Source: an uncultured Acidobacteriota bacterium (GTDB lineage Bacteria > Acidobacteriota > Thermoanaerobaculia > Gp7-AA8). Taken from it: a stretch of 29,556 nt of DNA. A model generated the notes under the pieces. The model was not told the DNA's origin. It saw only the letters and a list, made by a program, of their open reading frames with translations, and did not search any database. The stretch covers positions 1 to 29,556 of the forward strand of contig CAMPKJ010000030.1 in assembly GCA_946887105.1 (NCBI GenBank). The letters run 5' to 3'. This document shows, piece after piece, positions 23,539-29,556 of the stretch; the first letter of the stretch is position 1, and every line of letters begins with the position of its first letter. The translations under genes were made by a program, and so were the position numbers.

Positions 23539-24369
23539 GTGTTTCCCATCCTCGCAGCCGAGCTTCTCGGCCTGAACGTCAAGCAGTTCGAGATCGCAGC
23601 GCCGCGCATCGCGCGCAAACAGAAGCCCGGGCAGTTCGTGATCATCCGCGTGAACGAGAACGGCGAACGCATTCCGCTCACCATCAAGGCCTCGAACCCG
23701 CGGCGCGGCACGATCACGCTGGTCGTGCAGGCCGTCGGCAAGACCACCTCGATGATGAATGAGCTCGGTCCCGGCGACGCGCTCCTCGACGTCGTCGGCC
23801 CGCTCGGGAAGCCGTCCGAGATCGAGACGTACGGTCACGCCGTGGTCATCGGCGGAGGCGTCGGTACGGCCATCGCGTTGCCGATCGCGCAGGCGCTGCA
23901 CGGTGCCGGCAACCGCGTCACCGCAATCCTCGGCGCGCGCACGAAAGAGCTGCTGCTGCTCGAGGACGAAGTGCGCAACGCGAGCGACGCGCTGTTCGTC
24001 ATGACCGACGACGGCAGCTACGGAGAGAAGGGCCTGGTCACGCAGAAGCTCCTCGAACTGCTCGCGGATGTGGACGTCGATTACGTGCTGGCCATCGGCC
24101 CGATGCCGATGATGCGCGCCGTCGCCGAGGTCACGCGGCCGCGCGGAATCCGGACGGTGGTCAGCCTCAACTCGATCATGGTCGATGGCACCGGGATGTG
24201 CGGCGGCTGCCGCGTGATCGTCGGCGACACCAGCAAGTTTGCATGCGTGGACGGTCCCGAGTTCGACGCGCACGAAGTCGACTTTCAGGTGCTGATGCAG
24301 CGCAACGCGATGTATCGCGAGCAGGAACAGCTCGCCATGGTCCGATTCCGGGAGGAGCACCATGCCTAA
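23539..24369 (+). CDS. nfnA: FAD/NAD-binding small subunit of an Nfn-type transhydrogenase
   Basis: A 276-residue ferredoxin-NADP reductase-like subunit (sulfide/dihydroorotate dehydrogenase type). The GTG at 23539 is chosen for AGGAGG at 23527-23532; a TTG at 23524 is also in frame but would overlap that ribosome site. RIPLTIK binds FAD, IGGGVGTAIALPIA binds NAD, and the Cys-rich tail (GTGMCGGCRV, then FACVDGPEFDAHEVDF) holds a 2Fe-2S cluster. With the next gene it forms NfnAB, which couples NADH and reduced ferredoxin to NADP+ reduction by electron bifurcation, or a sulfide dehydrogenase-like pair. It overlaps the partner gene by 8 nt. Confidence 0.88.
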   Translation: MFPILAAELLGLNVKQFEIAAPRIARKQKPGQFVIIRVNENGERIPLTIKASNPRRGTITLVVQAVGKTTSMMNELGPGDALLDVVGPLGKPSEIETYGHAVVIGGGVGTAIALPIAQALHGAGNRVTAILGARTKELLLLEDEVRNASDALFVMTDDGSYGEKGLVTQKLLELLADVDVDYVLAIGPMPMMRAVAEVTRPRGIRTVVSLNSIMVDGTGMCGGCRVIVGDTSKFACVDGPEFDAHEVDFQVLMQRNAMYREQEQLAMVRFREEHHA

Positions 24370-25783
24370 TCCCGTCCCGAACAAAGAGCGGATGAAACTG
24401 CCGCGGCAACACATGCCGGAGCGTCCGCCGCTCGAGCGCAACTGCACGTTCGAGGAGGTGAACCTCGGATTCGATCCCGCGCTCGCGCACGACGAGGCGC
24501 TGCGCTGCCTGGCCTGCGCGAAACCGACCTGCACGAAAGGCTGCCCGGTGGCCGTGAAGGTGAAGGACTTCGTCGCGCTGATCGTCGAAGGCGATTACCT
24601 CGGCGCCGCGGCGAAGATCCGCGAAGACAACGTGCTCCCCGCCATCACCGGCCGCGTCTGTCCGCAGGAAGATCAGTGCGAAGGCGATTGCATCATGGCC
24701 AAGCGCGTCCCGTCGGTGGCCATCGGCCATCTCGAACGCTTCGTGGCCGATTACGAACGGAAGACCGGCCAGATCGGCATTCCGGCGAACGCACCTTCGA
24801 CCGGAAAGCGCGTGGCCATCGTCGGCAGCGGGCCCGCGGGCTTGAGCGCGGCCGGCGATCTTGTACAACGCGGACACGAAGTGCGCGTTTTCGAAGCGCT
24901 GCACGAACTGGGCGGCGTGCTCGTGTACGGCATCCCCGAGTTCCGCCTGCCGAAGGAAATCGTGCGGCAGGAAGTGGACGTGCTGCGGCGCATGGGCGTG
25001 CAGTTCGAGACGAACGTGGTGGTCGGCAAGACCGTCACCCTCGACGAGCTCCTCGGCGAGGAAGGCTACGACGCGCTCTTCGTCGCCACCGGCGCCGGCC
25101 TGCCGCAGTTTCTCGGCGTGCCGGGCGAACATCTGAACGGCGTCTACTCGGCGAACGAGTTCCTGACGCGCGTGAATCTCATGCGCGCGTATCGCTTTCC
25201 TGAATTCGACCAGCCGGTCTACGACTGCCGCGGCAAAGACGTGGTGGTCGTCGGCGGAGGCAACACGGCCATGGACTCCGTGCGCACCGCGCTGCGTCTC
25301 GGTGCCCGCCACGCGTCGCTGGTCTACCGCCGCGGCGAAGCGGAGATGCCCGCGCGCGCCGAGGAAGTGCATCACGCGAAAGACGAAGGGATCGACTTCC
25401 GGATGCTCACCAATCCCGTCGAGATGATCGGCGACGAAAGAGGCTCCGTGACCGGCGTCCGCTGCGTGCGCATGGAGCTCGGCGAGCCCGATGCGGACGG
25501 CCGCCGGCGTCCGGTCGCCGTCGAGGGCTCGGAGCACGTCATCGACGCGTCGCTGGTGATCGTCGCCGTCGGGACGTCCGCGAATCCGCTCATCCAATCG
25601 ACCACACCCGACCTGAAGACCACCCGCAAGAACTACATCGAGGCCGATCCCGAAACGCTGCAGACCTCCAAGAAGGGCGTCTTCGCCGGCGGCGACATCG
25701 TCACCGGCGGCGCCACCGTGATCCTGGCCATGGGCGCGGGACGGAAGGCGGCCAGGGCGATCGACGCGTATCTGGCGGAGTGA
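24362..25783 (+). CDS. nfnB: NADPH-binding large subunit, NfnB / GltA-like
   Basis: A 473-residue flavoprotein of the glutamate synthase small-subunit family. GGAGGAG at 24351-24357 is 4 nt before the ATG. The N-terminal ferredoxin-like part has two 4Fe-4S cysteine groups (CLACAKPTCTKGC; CPQEDQCEGDC). FAD binds at VAIVGSGPAGLSAAG, NADPH at VVVVGGGNTAMDSV, and the closing FAD motif is GVFAGGDIVTGG. Paired with the small subunit it makes an Nfn-type transhydrogenase. Such proteins are often annotated as homotetrameric glutamate synthase, but the adjacent partner favours Nfn. It would balance NADH, NADPH and ferredoxin beside hydrogen and alcohol metabolism. Confidence 0.92.
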   Translation: MPNPVPNKERMKLPRQHMPERPPLERNCTFEEVNLGFDPALAHDEALRCLACAKPTCTKGCPVAVKVKDFVALIVEGDYLGAAAKIREDNVLPAITGRVCPQEDQCEGDCIMAKRVPSVAIGHLERFVADYERKTGQIGIPANAPSTGKRVAIVGSGPAGLSAAGDLVQRGHEVRVFEALHELGGVLVYGIPEFRLPKEIVRQEVDVLRRMGVQFETNVVVGKTVTLDELLGEEGYDALFVATGAGLPQFLGVPGEHLNGVYSANEFLTRVNLMRAYRFPEFDQPVYDCRGKDVVVVGGGNTAMDSVRTALRLGARHASLVYRRGEAEMPARAEEVHHAKDEGIDFRMLTNPVEMIGDERGSVTGVRCVRMELGEPDADGRRRPVAVEGSEHVIDASLVIVAVGTSANPLIQSTTPDLKTTRKNYIEADPETLQTSKKGVFAGGDIVTGGATVILAMGAGRKAARAIDAYLAE

Positions 25784-25797
25784 AGAACGCGCCGCGC

Positions 25798-25803
25798 TAC
25801 ACT
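25798..25803 (+). promoter_or_regulatory. Candidate -10 box for the serine-hydrolase-fold gene
   Basis: TACACT fits TANNNT and ends 7 nt before the ATG at 25811. No Shine-Dalgarno sequence is present, so the gene may have its own leaderless transcript apart from the nfn operon. Confidence 0.4.
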
Positions 25804-25810
25804 TCGGCGC

Positions 25811-26881
25811 ATGCGCGCTGTGAGTCTGGTGCTGTTCCTCTCTCTGCTCGTTCCTTCCGCCTTCGCGGGCCGCGGCAATCCTGATGTGAGCTTCGACGGC
25901 CAGTCCGTCGATCGACTGATCGCCGCGTTCGTGCGCGTGTACGATGTGCCGGGCATCTCGCTGGCGATCGTGCAGGCGCCGTACATCACGCGCGCGACCG
26001 GTTTCGGGCTCGCGGATCCGCAACGCAAGACACTCGTGTCGGCGAACACGATGTTCAACATCGCGCAGATGCGGAACGCCTTCACGGCCGTCGCGGCCAT
26101 GCAGCTCGTGGAGGAAGGCAAGCTCGAGCTGGCCGCCGTGCTGCCGCTGATCCGTCAGTCACGATCGGCGGACCTCGAGTCGCTCATCGCAAACGCGAGC
26201 GGACGGAGTTACGAGCAGTACATCCGCGAACGGCAGTTCGAACGTCTCGGGCTGCGGCATACGTCATTCGCGAGCGAGCTCGCCGGGCGTTCGCGAGAGC
26301 CGATCGATCCGACCGAGCCGGCCGCCGGCGGTGTTCCCGCCGCGCATGCCATCTATTCATCCGCCTCCGACATCAGCATCTGGGACATCGCGCTCGCCGG
26401 CGACCTGCTGATCCGCGACCCCGCGCTCCGGAAACTGCTCTACGAACCGCCCGCGGATGCTCCGAGCTCCGGCCCGTGGTTCTTTCCGGGCCATCCCGGA
26501 CTGATGATCGCCACCGGCGACGGCGAAGGCTTTTCGTCGCTGCTCGCGCGCTTCACGCACCGCGATGAGCTCATCTGCGTGACCCTGCTCGCCAACAAAC
26601 AAGGCCTCGACCTGACCCAACTCGCACGCAAGATTGCCGGCGCCTTCGACCGCCGCACCGGCCCGCCCGCCCAAGCCGCCGGACGCTCCGCGCAACAAAG
26701 CCCGTTCTCGCTCACCGAAAGCACCAAACGCCTCGAACGAGCACTGCGCGCGCGAGGCATCGAGGGCAAGGCCGTCGCCTGGGAAGAAGAGGGCGCGGTG
26801 TGGATAGCGGTAGAAGGCGACGCGGACGCAGATGCAGCGCTACTGGAGGCGATTGGCGCTATTGCCCCGCAGGGGCAATAG
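25811..26881 (+). CDS. Exported serine-hydrolase (beta-lactamase) fold protein lacking catalytic residues
   Basis: A 356-residue protein with a signal peptide (about 1-19, cleavage after SAFA). It resembles the serine hydrolase/class C beta-lactamase-like family: GISLAIVQ, then MQLVEEGKLEL, GRSYEQYI, RLGLRHTSF, and a C-terminal GHPG matching the HxG motif. The active-site SxxK is replaced: where the family has F-x-I-A-S-x-x-K-x-F-T-A this has FNIAQMRNAFTA, so Gln86 and Asn89 stand where Ser and Lys belong. The segment that normally carries the YxN motif, between the LP strand and GRSYEQ, also appears to be missing. It is therefore probably a binding protein or decaying gene. The remaining frame is intact and ends in a hairpin at 26857-26883. 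Confidence 0.75.
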   Translation: MRAVSLVLFLSLLVPSAFAGRGNPDVSFDGQSVDRLIAAFVRVYDVPGISLAIVQAPYITRATGFGLADPQRKTLVSANTMFNIAQMRNAFTAVAAMQLVEEGKLELAAVLPLIRQSRSADLESLIANASGRSYEQYIRERQFERLGLRHTSFASELAGRSREPIDPTEPAAGGVPAAHAIYSSASDISIWDIALAGDLLIRDPALRKLLYEPPADAPSSGPWFFPGHPGLMIATGDGEGFSSLLARFTHRDELICVTLLANKQGLDLTQLARKIAGAFDRRTGPPAQAAGRSAQQSPFSLTESTKRLERALRARGIEGKAVAWEEEGAVWIAVEGDADADAALLEAIGAIAPQGQ

Positions 26882-26883
26882 CG
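26857..26883. terminator. Perfect 12-bp hairpin between convergent genes
   Basis: Arms CGCTATTGCCCC (26857-26868) and GGGGCAATAGCG (26872-26883) are exact complements around a 3-nt GCA loop. The hairpin contains the stop codon of the upstream plus-strand gene and lies 5 nt from the stop of the minus-strand gene. There is no T-tract on either side, so termination would be intrinsic-like but not classical; it could serve both strands. Confidence 0.6.
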
Positions 26884-26888
26884 ACCTG

Positions 26889-28493
26889 CTAAAGCTCTGG
26901 CGACGAGAAACGACGTTCCAACTGCGCGGCCGTGGCAAGGTCACGACGCCTTTGAAACCCCGGAGAAGAAGCAAAGTCGTTCAGCTTGCTGATCACCGCC
27001 CGCACGGCAGACTCGTACGTTTCGGGCTTTTCCGACTCAAACGTCTTCTCCCATAGGTTTCGGTCGAAGGTCGAGTCGTCCATTCCGATCTCCCGCAACC
27101 GTAGCACTCGCGGCAGGGCCGGTGATGACCACGCGTACATCTCCTCCGCAGTAAGCCACGGCGGCACAATGTATTTCGTCTTTCCGGTCGGCAAAATCAC
27201 CTTATAGTCTACACGCTTGCTCTGCAATGAGATCAGCGCCACACACGTGTCGATGAGCGGTAACGCTTCTCGCATGACGTCGGACCCCACGGGTCGCTGG
27301 TCCACCGGCAGATCATCATCGTCCGGCTCATCTGTACCCAGTACCGGCGTGTAATTCGCGTCGGTCAGCGCGCTCATGAGAGTAGCGAGACGCTGATCGT
27401 CATGACCAATCGAATAGGAGATGTACACTCTTGGATAGGCCGTCTTGGCTGTCTTGATTTTTACGAGCTTCAGCGCGTTCGGATGCTTAGTACCTTCGAC
27501 GTCCTGGATCACCAAGCCTTCCAATACGGCGCCAAGCTCGCGCTGCATACACTGTTCGATATTTTCACCTTTCCTGCGGCGGCTCTCGACATTCCAATGT
27601 CCTATGAGATCGATCCTGCCGCGCTCGACGGACTCCTTCTTGTCGAAGATGTAGTTCGAAGCCCGCATGAGATTGACGTCCTCTGGCAAAGCGCGCAGGA
27701 ACTGGTGCAGCACGCCAATACCACTGCCGGCGTAATGCGGCAAGTCATTGTCAACGACGAAACGGAACATGTACTTGTGATCTCTCAGAAATAGCACGCG
27801 CATGTATCGCTGCTCCGTGTTGCCCGTAACAAGCGCGTAATTCGGCAGCGCGGGCGGAACCAGATCGCAAGCTTCGCTCACATAGCGGGCCAGCGGTTTC
27901 GGGAGTTGAAGCGCTCCACCTGTGTGGGATGCGACCTCCGCAATGTCCCGTCGGCACACAAACGACGCATCATTCAGTCCAGTCAAGGAAGAGAACCTGA
28001 CATAATCGACCGTGTCGGTCAGAAAGAGATTCTTCTTCGGGTGCGCCTCGGCGAATTTCTCAAACCTCGTGGTCAGGCGCTCGAGAAACTTACTCATTTC
28101 GACCTCGAACTCGTCGCGACCTACAAGCAACAGCTCCCCGTAGTCCTTCATCTGGCCGAGATCGCAGATGGCGTCGAAATGCGCACGACCTTGATACGTA
28201 CTGCAGCACTCACTGAGCAGCACGTTAATCCGCTCCTCCTTGAGAAACTCCGTAGCGGCCGAAAGCGCACCTGGCTGGTCGAGAAGCCGAACCGTAACTC
28301 TGCAGACACTCCGCCAACTTCGGATCGGCACGGGGGAAATGATGATTTCGCATTCGTGCTTCTGCTTATCGCCATGATCGAGAAGCGGGACGAGGTGTAG
28401 TTCGGAATTTTCGAATAGACCAAATGCCATGCTCATTCGTCGCGGAACGGGTAGCGCGTCACCAAAGATCCTGACCCATTTTCCAATTCTCAC
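26889..28493 (-). CDS. Tandem ACT-like domains fused to a C-terminal TIR-like domain
   Basis: A 534-residue cytoplasmic protein with a GTG start at 28493, preceded by AGGAGG (28503-28508, minus strand) at 10 nt spacing. Residues about 65-111 look like an ACT domain (RVTVRLLDQPGALS, then INVLLSECCSTY). A second ACT-like unit covers about 230-301 (RVLFLRDHKYMFRFVV, AGSGIGVLHQFLRALP). The C-terminal part begins YPRVYISYS at 353-361, the strand that opens TIR domains, followed by LATLMSALTDANYTPV and CVALISLQSKR; W446 and E450/E451 (PPWLTAEEMY) lie where TIR NADases carry a catalytic Glu. ACT domains usually bind small ligands, and bacterial TIR domains often cleave NAD+ in defence. The gene looks less GC-rich than its neighbours and lies next to a possible cassette array, suggesting transfer. 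Domain calls are moderate; the function is inferred. Confidence 0.65.
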   Translation of the reverse strand: MRIGKWVRIFGDALPVPRRMSMAFGLFENSELHLVPLLDHGDKQKHECEIIISPVPIRSWRSVCRVTVRLLDQPGALSAATEFLKEERINVLLSECCSTYQGRAHFDAICDLGQMKDYGELLLVGRDEFEVEMSKFLERLTTRFEKFAEAHPKKNLFLTDTVDYVRFSSLTGLNDASFVCRRDIAEVASHTGGALQLPKPLARYVSEACDLVPPALPNYALVTGNTEQRYMRVLFLRDHKYMFRFVVDNDLPHYAGSGIGVLHQFLRALPEDVNLMRASNYIFDKKESVERGRIDLIGHWNVESRRRKGENIEQCMQRELGAVLEGLVIQDVEGTKHPNALKLVKIKTAKTAYPRVYISYSIGHDDQRLATLMSALTDANYTPVLGTDEPDDDDLPVDQRPVGSDVMREALPLIDTCVALISLQSKRVDYKVILPTGKTKYIVPPWLTAEEMYAWSSPALPRVLRLREIGMDDSTFDRNLWEKTFESEKPETYESAVRAVISKLNDFASSPGFQRRRDLATAAQLERRFSSPEL

Positions 28494-28581
28494 CGGTCGC
28501 AGCCTCCTGTTGACGAGCCTTCACGGAAGGAGTGACGAATGGCATGCGATCCCTACCCCTTTTTGTCGGCGACCTTGAAGC

Positions 28582-28653
28582 AAGCTGTTCGGCCCAGGCG
28601 GCTGGGCCGCCGGACCGAGGCCGGTCCGCAACAGCTTAAGCGACGAGTTGGGC
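28582..28653 (+). repeat. attC-like imperfect palindrome (possible integron recombination site)
   Basis: AAGCTGTT (28582-28589) pairs with AACAGCTT (28630-28637). Between them are two 7-bp hairpins, GGCCCAG/CTGGGCC (28591-28608) and CGGACCG/CGGTCCG (28611-28628). To the right, CTTAAGC, the spacer GACGA and then GTTGGGC (28647-28653) match the L'-spacer-R' order of attC, whose R' is GTTRRRY. The matching RYYYAAC on the left is not recognisable, so the site is either atypical or damaged. A gene starts immediately after it, as in a cassette. Confidence 0.4.
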
Positions 28654-29142
28654 GGCGATGCCGGGCGTGACCTCCGCCCTCGACGAATTGCCGATTTCGG
28701 ATTACCGTCGTCGCATGCCGCTCTTGTGCTGCTTCTTAATGCACGCCAATCAACAAAGGACGTTGACGTGTACATCGTGCAACCCGACCCGCCTCGCGTT
28801 CGAGAAGCCGCTGTGCAGGTAGCGCGGGAATTGGATCTTCCGGAAGAGTGGCTGAACGACGGTGCAAAAGGATATTTCGTCGCGATTTCGGAAGGAGAGG
28901 TGCTCTTCGAATCAGCGTCGCTCATCGTGCGATCGGTCACGACGGAGCAGTTGCTCGGCATGAAGCTCGCCGCGTGGCGCGATGCGATTGATCGCGGCGA
29001 TGCCCGCCTACTGCTCTCGCACCTGGAAGGGGCGGCGCAGGAGATATGGCACAGAGTGGAGCCATTCGTTCCACGCAACCAACTCGACAAGGCATCGGAC
29101 GCCTTCGATGATCTATGGGCGTCGGTCTATGGAACTTCGTGA
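28648..29142 (+). pseudogene. DUF6036-type nucleotidyltransferase, probably N-terminally truncated
   Basis: An open frame of 164 codons from TTG at 28648, inside the R' box of the attC-like site. From about residue 25 it resembles DUF6036 nucleotidyltransferases: ARQSTKDVDVY holds the acidic metal-binding pair, followed by LDLPEEWLNDGAKGY and LLGMKLAAWRDAIDRGDARLL. The family usually has 30-50 further N-terminal residues with a Gly-Gly motif before an AL helix; here the equivalent reads LPSSHAAL, so that motif is lost. An ATG at 28658 in another frame gives MPGVTSALDELPISDYRRR, which could be the remains of a frameshifted start. Members often pair with a small protein in toxin-antitoxin-like units, as the overlapping next gene suggests. 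It could still be expressed from an unusual start. Confidence 0.55.
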
Positions 29143-29482
29143 CCTCGTTCAGGCAATTCTCGACGGTGACTTGCTCACCGCCAGACAGTGGGTTGCCGAC
29201 GCTCATCGGAGCGCGCTGACGTGGGAAACCGTACCTTATCCGAAAGACTTCAGCGCCCGCGAACTCACGGTAGCTGCTGGCCTCGTCGAGTTACTAGCCC
29301 GCCGGGCCGGCGAAAATCCGCCATCATGGACTGACGGTGTCGGAGCTGTACCCGACCTCGTCGTACTCGACCCAGGGCTCGATCTGATGCCTCGCTCCTA
29401 TGCGCGCGCCAGATCCGCCGGCCCGGAGCCACTCAGGAAACGGAACCTTCTAGCGCTGCCGGACTTTCTGCACGTGGCATAG
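29129..29482 (+). CDS. Small hypothetical protein paired with the DUF6036 gene
   Basis: A 117-residue protein from the ATG at 29129, overlapping the nucleotidyltransferase frame by 14 nt. There is no clear ribosome binding site, so it would be translated by coupling. It is probably helical at the start (MELRDLVQAILDGDLLTARQWVADA), followed by LTVAAGLVELLARRAGENPPSW and a C-terminal LRKRNLLALPDFLHVA. There is no signal peptide or membrane segment. I do not recognise a named domain; the arrangement resembles small partners found after DUF6036-type nucleotidyltransferases in cassette arrays, where an antitoxin role is plausible but unproven. The same frame runs upstream only as noise within the preceding gene. 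Confidence 0.6.
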   Translation: MELRDLVQAILDGDLLTARQWVADAHRSALTWETVPYPKDFSARELTVAAGLVELLARRAGENPPSWTDGVGAVPDLVVLDPGLDLMPRSYARARSAGPEPLRKRNLLALPDFLHVA

Positions 29483-29497
29483 CGCAGACCCCGTCCA

Positions 29498-29556
29498 CCC
29501 CAACGGCCATGGCGCTAAGCTGCGCGGCCGAGGCCCACGTGGCTGCGCGAACAGCG
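29498..29556 (+). repeat. Second attC-like half-site, cut by the window end
   Basis: CCCCAAC (29498-29504) resembles the attC R'' box RYYYAAC except for its first base. It is followed by GGCGCTAAGCTGCGCG (29511-29526), whose GCTGCGCG can pair with CGCGAACAGC near the window end with two unpaired A residues, a feature of attC hairpins. The right half lies outside the window, so this is a weak call supported by the similar element at 28582-28653. Confidence 0.35.

Noticed and set aside
24176..26023. A 615-codon minus-strand open frame opposite nfnB
   Set aside because: Antisense to a clear flavoprotein with all cofactor motifs; no recognisable domain in the antisense product.
28521..28537. TCAC/GTGA inverted repeat upstream of the ACT-TIR gene as a fourth CRP/FNR site
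   Set aside because: The half-sites are in the opposite order (TCAC first) and 7 nt apart, so they do not match GTGA-N6-TCAC.
1..29556. CRISPR arrays, tRNA or rRNA genes, insertion sequences
   Set aside because: I looked for regularly spaced repeats, rRNA and tRNA signatures and transposase motifs and saw none; small RNAs cannot be excluded by eye.

Overview
This is a GC-rich bacterial chromosomal window with dense coding and many 1 to 17 nt gene overlaps. Taxonomy is uncertain. Gene content (siroheme-dependent heme genes, a hyp cluster, leaderless-looking promoters) would fit an Acidobacteriota-like soil or sediment bacterium, but this is a guess. I see no rRNA, tRNA, CRISPR array or insertion sequence.

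Layout. (1) 1-10189, DNA metabolism and defence: the tail of a SnoaL-like protein, a minus-strand Cas4/Dna2-like nuclease-helicase (TM0106-family type), and a divergent three-gene operon of TerB-domain protein, P-loop ATPase and DEAD/DEAH helicase. That operon matches the architecture of the described Shango anti-phage system. (2) 10269-11757: a zinc alcohol dehydrogenase and a DUF5335 protein. (3) 11843-19531: a tightly coupled NiFe-hydrogenase maturation operon, hypF-hypC-hypD-hypE-formyltransferase-crotonase-hypA-hypB-Ni permease. The formyltransferase and crotonase look like the two halves of HypX (CO ligand synthesis from formyl groups) as separate proteins. No structural hydrogenase gene is in the window. 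(4) 19619-25783: siroheme-branch heme genes (AhbC/NirJ type, a fused AhbA-AhbB type protein, an AhbD-like radical SAM protein), then a macro-domain protein and the two subunits of an Nfn-type transhydrogenase. (5) 25811-26881: an exported serine-hydrolase-fold protein that has lost its catalytic residues. (6) 26889-29556, an accessory end that looks less GC-rich: a minus-strand protein with two ACT-like domains and a C-terminal TIR-like domain, followed by what may be an integron gene cassette carrying a truncated DUF6036 nucleotidyltransferase and a small partner.

How they work together. The three larger plus-strand gaps that open operons 2, 3 and 4 each contain a CRP/FNR-type inverted repeat (GTGA-N6-TCAC; one has a single mismatch). 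In front of hypF and of the heme operon, the repeat centre lies at the same distance (63.5 nt) from the start codon. This suggests one CRP/FNR-family regulator controls alcohol oxidation, hydrogenase maturation, heme synthesis and Nfn, perhaps in response to oxygen or energy limitation. The most novel items are the tandem ACT-TIR protein, the split HypX pair and this candidate regulon.
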